Source: Ipomoea triloba
Lineage: Eukaryota > Streptophyta > Magnoliopsida > Solanales > Convolvulaceae
Length of the DNA: 64,000 nucleotides
Reading direction: 5' to 3'
Assembly: GCF_003576645.1 (NCBI RefSeq)
Contig: NC_044924.1
Location: 25,011,546-25,075,545 of the forward strand
Under the pieces are notes generated by a model, which was not told the DNA's origin, did not search any database, and saw only the letters and a program-made list of their open reading frames with translations. Of this stretch, positions 56,473-64,000 are shown one piece after another. A program made the position numbers and the translations under genes. Each line of letters begins with the position of its first letter. Within the stretch, counting starts at the first letter, position 1.

Positions 56473-56724
56473 TGTTTTTCGTCAGTTTGGTCTTCATTGT
56501 GCTTCAGAAAGGGACGAGAAGAACTTAAAAGAGGGGAGACCATAGTAAAAAGACGAAAGTAGCCCTCCCTCAAACGGCCTTTAGACGGGAAACTTAACGA
56601 TGGACCAAAAGTGGAACACGTCTAATAAATGTGAACGCAATGTGACAAAAATAACTAAAGCGGACTAAAATTGAAAAATGGCCAATAAAAGTAGGACCAA
56701 AAAAGGAAATCACTCAATGTTTTA

Positions 56725-57780
56725 CTTAACTTGAAATAGTAAAGCAATTGAATGAGTAATTTTCTCGTGAAGTAAGAAAATGTAGAAATGAATATGTATC
56801 ATTAGGTATTTATTAAAGGGCTACTAATGAAATTATTTATTATCTTAGCCTATGTTGGTGTTATGAACATCATTAAAAAAACATAAAGAGCATAATGTTA
56901 TTAGCTCATGTTCTTAAAACGAATTTTAGAAGTAAAGCACTTGGAAAACCAAGTATTATATCAACTTGCAGATTGAGTATTTCTTTGAAAGGAATTTTAC
57001 ACACCAATTAGTCTATTTTTGAGAAAATTTCTTTGACACATTTTTATGGATAAGTATCATCTGACTTATCACACTAACAATTGTCAAATAAATCTCTTGA
57101 AGTAGATAAAGAACCATTTAGATTCAAAAAGGATAATGAGGATATTTGGGACTAGAAATTCATTACTTCATCGCTAGTGAAGCACTATCATAGAACAAGA
57201 AATTCCATGATCGTATCAGGACTGACTTTGTCATTGCAATGAAATTACTAACAACACCTAGTGCTCATCCTACAATTGAATATTGAAATAATATTCAAAT
57301 ATCCTCCAGTACCTCCGATTTATAAAAATATTTTGAAATTCATGCAATAAAGCAATGCGTGATTTTCCAGGGCTACTTGGATATTGACTCTTTGTTTTGA
57401 CTCTCATGATGCCAATTCCCAACTGGGTTTGTTTTGCTTTACCTCCACTATCCTATGTGAAAATAATAAAGTTTGTCTTATTATAAGTGGATATATTTGA
57501 AGGATAGTGGATGAGTTATATAAATATTTTACCCACGTATGCTCCAGAAGATTCACAGGAAACCCGCGTATGCTCCAGAAGAGTCACAAGATTATTTTAT
57601 AAAATAATGAATTCTAATGATAATCCTAAGGATTGTACTGTATCCTCTCTCTACACTCTTTTGAAACAATCACTTTACTTTAAGTCATCATATAGAACTT
57701 GAAGATTGATATCTTTAGGGAGAGATTAGAAGTACATTTACTCGAACCAATCCTGAAGAATTGGACTTAAAAGACTAACA
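56725..57780. other. AT-rich DNA, probable decayed Copia internal region
   Basis: No protein homology is recognisable. Position upstream of the tandem 3' repeats and LTR suggests it is the remnant of that retrotransposon. Two near-copies of ATGCTCCAGAAGAxTCACA lie at 57540-57590. Confidence 0.4.
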
Positions 57781-58235
57781 ATTATGCTTTTTGCAACATA
57801 CAAATAGATACATATCATGTACTCATTTACTCACTAGATTTTTCCCATTGATTTTTTTAGTGTGGCTTTTAACAAGGCATCAGTATGATATAGTAATGTC
57901 AATGGGAGAAAGTTGCAAATAAATAATTAAATAGACGAACCTCGAAATCCTGAAGATTGTACTCTTTTCCTCTTAACTAAGTTTTTCCCACAGAGTTTTC
58001 TTAAGTTAAGGTTTTTAATGATGCAACCAGTACAATATATAAGTTTATAAATATCATGCACTCTTTTCTTCAACTAGGTTTTTCCTACGTGATTTTCCTA
58101 GTGAAGTTTTTAACGAGGCATGAATATAATTACCCATAAATCTTGCACTCTTTTCTTGTCTAGGTTTTTCCCACAAGATTTTTTAGTAAGTTTTTAACGA
58201 GACACGACTGTGGATAAATAATGTCCAAGGGGGAG
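57781..58235 (+). repeat. Tandem repeats of a Copia 3' untranslated region
   Basis: Four imperfect units of about 90-120 bp (near 57820, 57958, 58058 and 58143) each read like TGCACTCTTTTCTT...CTAGGTTTTTCCCAC...AGTTTTTAACGAGGCA. This motif is characteristic of the region before the polypurine tract in some plant Copia elements. CCAAGGGGGAG at 58226-58235 is the tract. Confidence 0.75.
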
Positions 58236-58324
58236 TGTTATAAATATATACATTAAGTAGATATTTTTATGTGTAACGGATGTAACAGTTTTTATCATTA
58301 TTACCTTTGTATTATGTATGTATG

Positions 58325-58367
<43 letters not shown>

Positions 58368-58520
58368 GATTGAGTATTGACATGTATTGTTGTGGATGGT
58401 TATTGAAATGAATAAGAATACTCTCTACTGTTGTCTCTCTTTTTGATCTCTACTCTCTATTATTGTATTTCACCGGTTAGGAGCTAACTGGCCAACGAGC
58501 ACAACTAACCAATTACAACA
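58236..58520 (+). repeat. Copia 3' LTR
   Basis: TGTTATAAAT...TTACAACA, 285 bp, immediately after the polypurine tract. It includes a (TA)n(GA)n microsatellite at 58322-58367. No 5' LTR is visible in the window apart from a short match at 43497. Confidence 0.7.
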
Positions 58521-59028
58521 GTAATGCTTTAACTTTCTGTCCGCTTGCAAATTTTGTTAAAATTTTGCAACATTTACATAAAAAAAAAAAAGACAAATCA
58601 ATTTTTTCAGTGCAAATTCCATTGCAATTGTTTTTGTATCAAATTTTTTTCAATACAAATTAAATTTAATTAATCAAAGAACAAAAAAAATTGTTAATAT
58701 TAATACTAATTTAAAAAAAAAAAAACTAATAAGCCGCTTGACAACTTAGTAAAATCCTTTCAAAATAATGTCTCAAAGAGTCACTCACATTCTCACTTAC
58801 ATCTATCAATTATCTTATACGTACTTTTATATATGGAGTATGAAGTAGGGTTGTTTACTAAACTGAAAATATAGAGAATTTTCAGGAAAAAAATAGAAAC
58901 TTTGAGAAGTGAAAAAATGAAAAATGAAAAACTTGTTTATTAAAATCAATTCCCTAATCTAGTTTTTCATCTCCATTCTTCCGTTTTTGTATGATTTTTG
59001 AGAAATCAAATTAAAATTTTGAAAACTA
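58521..59028. other. AT-rich spacer with duplicated gene-flank segment
   Basis: 58640-58760 resembles 42040-42310 (ACAAATTAAATTTAATTAAT, AAAAAACTAATAAG). No gene. Confidence 0.5.
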
Positions 59029-59163
59029 TTTTTTTAAGGTAAAAACTTAATTCATTAAATCATAATTCAAGCAGTTTACAAGATAAGAAGGAGGAATGTC
59101 AAACCATTCCTCGCAACCTGACAAAGAAAAGGCCTCCCTCGCAACAGTGTGGGCGACACAACA
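59029..59163 (-). pseudogene. 5'-truncated LINE (RNase H tail)
   Basis: Minus-strand reading CVAHTVAREAFSLSGCEEWF...PPSYLVNCL matches the C-terminal end of plant LINE RNase H, followed by the T-run at about 59028-59036 (poly-A). Different from, but related to, the LINE at 22360. Confidence 0.7.
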
Positions 59164-59217
59164 TATATATAAGAATGAGTTTATTGATCAAATTAGTTTA
59201 TATTCAATTAAAGACTA

Positions 59218-59398
59218 TGAGCTTGTTTGGTTATCAGCGGTTAGCTTTTAGCGGAAGCGGATTGTGTTAGCGGTTATCAAATAGCGGATTGTATTAGCGG
59301 GTTTGACCAGTAGATTATATTAGCGGTTTGTAAAAAGATGTTTGGTAAAATTAGCTGTTTAGATTAGCGGTTAACATGTAAAATGATCAAAAGGGTAT

Positions 59399-59440
<42 letters not shown>
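59218..59440. repeat. Half of a hAT-like MITE with TAGCGG repeats plus (TA)n
   Basis: GAGCTTGTTTGGTTATCAGC start followed by eight TAGCGG words (59240-59380), then (TA)n at 59403-59440. The second end is not found. Confidence 0.5.
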
Positions 59441-59443
<3 letters not shown>

Positions 59444-59689
59444 ACAATAAATAATAAATAATAACAATAATAATGCTGAAAATGGCGAATCCGATTAAAG
59501 CTAAGAAACACAATTTAGGAAGATGATAATACTACTGCTATATTCATATGTTGGCCAATTGTTTGTTATATATAACTCATTTTTCTTAGCTCCAACAACC
59601 TTAGCTTATCCACAATCTTCCCTTTCTAGATAGTTTCGTACCCAACCCTATCATGAATGAAGTAATGGATCGAGAATTAATAGAGATCT

Positions 59690-60170
59690 GTTAATCATAT
59701 ACCAAATATTATCTATCATTAACGTACGTAACTGTTCTAATTTTTTAAATGTAAAACTTTATTTTAATAAGTGACCTATATTCAAATTTGGGTCATACTT
59801 ATTTTTACATTTTCATATAAAAGTATTACATTTTTTCCTTTTAAATCAAAATGTAAAAGTATTACGTTTTTAATAAAAGTAATAAACATTTTATTCTTTA
59901 TTAGTATTACATTTTTCAGTAGTATAAGTATTACATTTGATATTGACCCGACCCATACCGTCTCATGAATAATGATCCGTGATAGTCTGACACAAGTTTT
60001 TGTCTTTATTTTTTATTAGTATTACATTTTTCAATATAACTATTTAATTTGATCTTGATCTGAACCGTCTCATGAATAATGGTCCATGAGACGGTCTCAC
60101 ACAATTTTTTTTGCCTTTAAATTTTAATGCAAATGTAACGTGGGAAAACAAGAATAAAAATTTTAATATA
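59690..60170. repeat. Split copy of the glycosyltransferase 3' flank
   Basis: 59690-59780 and 60112-60160 match 41880-42010. Between them lies an insertion with two copies of a CCGTCTCATGAATAATG word (59960, 60068). Confidence 0.65.
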
Positions 60171-60389
60171 TTAAGTGATAATTGATAAATTTGTGCTATT
60201 TTTATTAACCTAAAATATTACTATAATTTTATGGACAATTTAAAGTATTAGTATTATGTTTATGAAACTGGTCCATGATATAATTTTTATGAATCAGAAT
60301 CAAATTGCGCTCCCAGTCTCTAACTATAACAAAATTACTTGACTTAATCATATCAATAAATAGCGCTTATTGGGGGCTCAGCAATGTAT

Positions 60390-60483
60390 CCGACCTTAGC
60401 TCAGTTGGTAGAGCGGAGGACTGTAGTTGGAGTTAGCCTTGACTGAAATCCTTAGGTCGCTGGTTCGAATCCGGCAGGTCTGA
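60390..60483 (+). tRNA. tRNA-Tyr (GUA), second copy with acceptor-stem mismatch
   Basis: Same architecture as 30945-31038 with anticodon GTA at 60423-60425 and a 21-bp intron (about 60427-60447) of diverged sequence. The 3' acceptor strand reads GGTCTG instead of GGTCGG, leaving a C:T mismatch at the second base pair. A T-run terminator follows. Possibly a decaying copy or poorly functional. Confidence 0.88.
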
Positions 60484-60535
60484 TTTTTGTTTGTTATTAT
60501 CATTATTAAAAGCAGGAAACCCAAAAAATTTGAAA

Positions 60536-60607
60536 CGCCGTTGCCGGGGATCGAACCCGGGTCACCCGCGTGACAGGCGGGAATACTCACCACTATACTA
60601 CAACGAC
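60536..60607 (-). tRNA. tRNA-Asp (GUC), second copy
   Basis: 72 nt, identical to 31118-31189 except for one change in the D-arm (AAGTATTC versus GAGTATTC). All stems are intact, anticodon complement at 60572-60574. A T-rich terminator follows on the minus strand. Confidence 0.95.
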
Positions 60608-61924
60608 CTTGATGTTATGGCATATTAAACAAACTTATATAATTTATAAAACGAGGCGAGAAAAGAGGCATTCATCAGCGTAGGAAAGCCAACCGAGCGA
60701 AGCTCTTTCTTTTTTTTTTTGGCCGTGCCATTAGTTTGTGAGGGGTTCATTCCTATTCAATTTGCATCCATCCAATTGACGAGCTAGAGGATGATGCGGG
60801 AGATATCAAGCAAAATAGTATCGAACACATCGTTTATATATTTTTTTAAGGTAGTATCTGTTATATACTTTCTCAAATATTTTTAACCCAAAGAATCTAA
60901 GCCTCCACCACTGACGTTTAAAGTTATGACCATTCATTTGGAATGGTAATCGAGATTTCATTACAGTACATGATAGTTCGCAAATGTATCGGTTATATAT
61001 ATAACAAAAATAACTTGAATTCTAACAAAAAAAGTATTCCCTCCGTCTCATTTTATATGTTTAGTTCTGTTAACGAGATATAATTAAAATTATTTTTAAT
61101 CCAATTTTTATAATTTTAAGTTTTTATTAATATATAAAATTTATATATTTAGAAAATACATTAAAAATACTATTAAACAAAAAAAAATAAATTTTAAAAT
61201 AATTTAAAAAATACTAAATAAAAAAAAAAAGAAAGAAAGAATTAATTTGACTAATGAATAGTAATCATGACAAGTAAAATAAGACATAAGAAACAACTTT
61301 TAGACTTCCATGAGTACTATAGACTCTATTACAAGGTAGTGTTTATCGTTCTTAATTTTTTTTTTTTTTCATTTTTTCTTCTCTTGTGTGTATGTATATA
61401 TAGAGGTTTCTAACGTCTATTTTATCAAGGAATATATGTAGCCAAAACTTTCTTTTATTATCTTTATTGTATGTGAGCCAATATACACCAAAAGAAGAGA
61501 CAGAAAAAAAATTGTTAATATTAATATTTAAAAAAAAAACTAATAAGATAATGTTGTAAATACTGATTTTTTGGCCATTATCTCACTACCCCTTTTTATT
61601 AGCGTTGGTTATATGCATTACTGACGTATAATATTTGGGGTTCTGATCTTCTCTTTTTTACTTTTTTTCGTATCTTCTCTCTTTATTCCCCTGCTCCCTT
61701 CTTTATCTTCGTATGTACTTTACCTTTGACGTATAATATTTGCAATCACGGTGTTACCATCTCATAAGTCAAAGCTTTAGTAGGCCGAACTTCAACACGT
61801 TATCAACGTGACTTGCAGTCATACTTTTCGGTGAACGATATGCTCGGTTCTTTTTTGATATATTTTATTTTATTAGAAAATTATGAAATATAATATGTGC
61901 ATTTGTATATATGCATGCACACGT
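60608..61924. repeat. Duplicated flank of the tRNA pair and AT-rich DNA
   Basis: 61345-61560 matches 31345-31510, and 60770-60840 (AGATATCAAGCAAAATAG) matches 31275-31310. 61740-61800 resembles 42160-42210. No gene. Confidence 0.65.
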
Positions 61925-62200
61925 GTATTGCGCGAATGAGATAATGCTCCATGTTTATTTTTAAATAAGTACTTCAAAGTATATCAATGCAATAATTTAT
62001 TAGAGATTTTCATGCATAGGTAATTGAATGTTGAATTTGTTTATTTAAATCGATAATTCAAATTATATGAATGCAAGATAATATAGGAGAGCTTGATTAT
62101 AATTGTCATTAAAATAAATGGTTGCAACTTTTAAAAATGCTAGTACAAATACTTAGTTTAAAAATGATAGTCTAAATAAATACTACTTTTGGTTTAATTT
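61925..62200. repeat. Helitron-associated repeat segment
   Basis: Direct match to 49350-49590 and inverted match to 48590-48790. Preceded by GTGTATTGCGCGAATGAG, reminiscent of the Helitron terminal hairpin region. Confidence 0.55.
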
Positions 62201-62203
62201 TCT

Positions 62204-63180
62204 CTAAGTTTTTGTAATTCTCTTTTGGGTAACATTGTTATTGTCTTCATCCTCAGTACTTGTCCTCTTCTTTTTTATTAGTAGTGTGTCATGTGCAATT
62301 GGCTTACTGTTGGTAACATAAAGGGCATCATCATGCAATAAGATTATGGTGTAGAAAACTGTGGATTTACCTTGTTGTATATATGACTGGATCTTAGTTG
62401 TACTATGAACTCTTGATCTTGCATGCGCCTGTTGATATTTTTCCCCTACATGTTTCATGTGTTGTGAGATATGTATCGTAGATTCTCATGTGAAAGTATT
62501 GAACAAAATATTAATATTTATTTTATTTGTAGAAGGTTCATGAGTAGTACCTCTTGCTCTAGTTCCATAACTTGTGTACTTGATAGTAACTACAATAACT
62601 CTGAAAGTAGTTCGAATACTGATGTCTCAATGTGTCGAGTTTCATCAACAATTTCCACTTTTGCACTTGTTTAATTTAATTTGAAATTCATATTTTTGGA
62701 GTTATTATGAATGAGTGCAGTACTTGATTTTGTGTGTGTGCGTGTGTGTTTTTTGTAATTTTTTATTATTATTATTACTAACCTTGGAAGGCACATTGTT
62801 GTCTTTTCATCACAATACATGCAGTTAAATAGTTTGCCACTTTGTGCATAAATATTTTTTAAACAACATCTACATCCTATATACAAAGTGTTTTTGTTGT
62901 CAAGGTTAATGTTGATTTGGCCTTTAATCCAAGCAGGTTGAGTCTAGAAAATGAATGAACTGTAAATTTTTATTATTTCTAATATATTTAAAGGATGCAG
63001 AACAAGTATTTTACATACAGGATCAATGAATGCTGCAACGGTGACTATTTTTTAAATTTGTTCATTTTCTGAATTTGCAAAATTAATTGCAGCATTGTTG
63101 TAGTCTCGGCATCTTTTCAATGCGCCAAGTATGTCACGATGTTCTTTGAATAAAGGCATTGTTGTAGACATCTAATTCTA
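62204..63180 (-). pseudogene. RPA1-like gene remnant of the Helitron type
   Basis: Minus-strand segments: 63180-63010 gives HRDILGALKRCRDYNNAAIN. After an intron-like break with acceptor TTCTAG, 62940-62775 gives PAWIKGQINI, then a zinc ribbon CRCCLKNIYAQSGKLFNCMYC. 62458-62204 continues with SRVHSTTKIQSYIQ and a Lys/Asp-rich tail. Order and zinc ribbon match the large subunit of replication protein A (single-strand DNA binding), copies of which are carried by plant Helitrons. One stop codon lies in the first segment and the N-terminal OB folds are missing. The neighbouring repeat (61925-62200) supports a Helitron origin. Confidence 0.65.
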
Positions 63181-63299
63181 AATTAAAGAAACACATATGC
63201 ATTATTTTTTGTTGTAGCTACTAATTTATTTAATTGTAATTTAATAAGAGTAATAGAGTGAGATATTTTTCATCCAAAGTATAAAGTCATTGATTCTTT

Positions 63300-63955
63300 T
63301 TGGAGAAATGATCAAATAGACCCTCGAAATTCACTCGGAAGTGCAATTAAGTACTTAAACTTTAAAAAGTACAACTAAACACTCGAACTTTTCATTCTGG
63401 TGCATCTAACCGCAATAGCCGGTCATCCACCTGAAATAACTGGTAATAAAAATTTTGACGATATTTTTTATAATAATGTCGGGCAATAAAAATTTTGGCG
63501 ACCCTAAAAATTTTAAAAAGAATCAGGTGGCCTTCTCCACTGTAGAAGACAACTGAGGTTCGTCTTCTTCGGTGGAAAAGGCGACCAAATCTTGTCGCCT
63601 TCTCCAATGGAGAAGACGACCAGCCAGTCATCTTCTCCAATGGAGAAGGCAACCTCTAGACGTCGTCTTCTCCACTTGAGAAGACAACTAATATAGTCGC
63701 CTTATCTTGACCAAATTGGTCGTCTTCTTCGATGGAAAAGGTCGTCGGAAGTTTTTTGTTTTTTGTTTTTAATGGTCGTGAACAGTTGTTAGCAGCGATC
63801 AACGGTTATAATTTATCGGTAACCTATTGGTTACTTGTAAATCAGACTTATTTGACTCATTTTGACAATATCGAATGTTTTATTGTACTTTAAAATAGTT
63901 TAAGTGTTTAATTGCACTTTTGAGTAAATTTTAAGGGTCTATTTGACCATTTTCC
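63300..63955. mobile_element. TIR element with an array of palindromic units
   Basis: Inverted ends: GAAATGATCAAATAGACCCT (left) and AGGGTCTATTTGACCATTTT (right), continuing as AGTGCAATTAAGTACTTAAA / TTTAAGTGTTTAATTGCACT, arms about 80 bp. Between them lies the palindromic array at 63525-63745. Probably a non-autonomous DNA transposon. TSD not resolved, the minus-strand frame 63652-63392 is a by-product. Confidence 0.6.
63525..63745. repeat. Array of about six palindromic GTCTTCTCCAATGGAGAAGAC units
   Basis: Each unit of about 28-40 bp is its own reverse complement or nearly so, e.g. CCTTCTCCAATGGAGAAG, with GTCG or GTCGCC at the edges. Units differ by single bases and spacing varies. Capable of forming hairpins in either strand. 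Confidence 0.8.
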
Positions 63956-64000
63956 TTTTCCTTTTTAAAAAAAAATATTTCTATATAACTCTTTATCATA
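63956..64000. other. Window end, AT-rich
   Basis: Nothing recognisable; sequence runs off the window. Confidence 0.5.

Larger units (their letters stand above)
53012..56715. mobile_element. Mutator-like element (MULE) with two convergent genes
   Basis: 3704 bp with TIRs of about 187 bp (53012-53198 and 56528-56715), beginning GAGTGATTTCC and about 95 percent identical by eye (roughly ten differences). The perfect 9-bp TSD AATGTTTTA lies at 53003-53011 and 56716-56724. It encodes a mudrA-like transposase on the plus strand (damaged) and a spliced GRF zinc-finger/membrane protein on the minus strand (intact). The layout of two genes pointing toward the middle resembles maize MuDR (mudrA/mudrB), but the second gene is unrelated to mudrB as far as I can judge. 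Confidence 0.93.

Noticed and set aside
62471..62674. 67-codon Ser-rich plus-strand frame
   Set aside because: Lies within an intron-like part of the minus-strand RPA-like remnant; no homology visible.
63392..63652. 86-codon minus-strand frame with LEKMTGWSSSPLEK repeats
   Set aside because: It is the translation of the palindromic DNA array, not a plausible protein.

Overview
This is a repeat-dominated stretch of a plant nuclear genome. The host genes have short GT-AG exons, the tRNA-Tyr copies carry introns, and almost every plant transposon class is present. The organism is a dicot. Morning glory (Ipomoea, Convolvulaceae) is my best guess, because the CACTA-type block near 20 kb carries GACAACGGTT-like direct and inverted repeats of the kind known from the Ipomoea Tpn1 family. 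That assignment is inference.

Only two protein-coding host genes look intact. A 7-exon ROP/RAC small GTPase gene (11080-18990, + strand, 212 aa after splicing) has a last intron of about 4.9 kb swollen by nested insertions. A 3-exon Golgi-type glycosyltransferase gene of the At4g15970-like family (38396-41756, + strand, 345 aa) also has TE-filled introns. Two copies of a divergent tRNA-Tyr / tRNA-Asp pair lie at 30.9-31.2 kb and 60.4-60.6 kb. They are embedded in related flanks, and the second tRNA-Tyr has a damaged acceptor stem.

Layout. 0.2-7.5 kb: a minus-strand Copia element that has lost reverse transcriptase, with a Pack-MULE carrying a CYP81-type P450 fragment nested inside it. 7.5-11 kb: MITE-like repeats with AACGACGTCGTT palindromes, then the ROP promoter region. 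11-19 kb: the ROP gene with MITEs, a SINE, a decayed Copia element and a solo LTR in its introns. 19.3-21 kb: an LTR-like block, a CACTA subterminal block and a captured fragment of a dynamin-related (DRP2-type) gene. 21-37 kb: a duplicated retroelement-derived block, whose first copy was split by a full-length LINE and a Harbinger-like MITE, plus tRNAs, Copia pieces and a TRIM. 38-42 kb: the glycosyltransferase gene. 42-53 kb: AT-rich DNA with SINEs, a FAR1-related fragment, palindromic MITEs and a Helitron. 53.0-56.7 kb: a Mutator-like element (MULE) with a perfect 9-bp TSD that carries a broken mudrA-like transposase and, convergent to it, an intact spliced gene for a GRF zinc-finger/coiled-coil/membrane protein. 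56.7-64 kb: a Copia 3' end, a LINE fragment, the second tRNA pair, a Helitron-type RPA-like gene remnant and a TIR element holding an array of palindromic units.

The most notable items are the two-gene MULE, the captured host-gene fragments (CYP81, DRP2), the nested insertions datable by their TSDs, and a 994-base assembly gap in the LINE that the flanking reading frames suggest contains no missing sequence.
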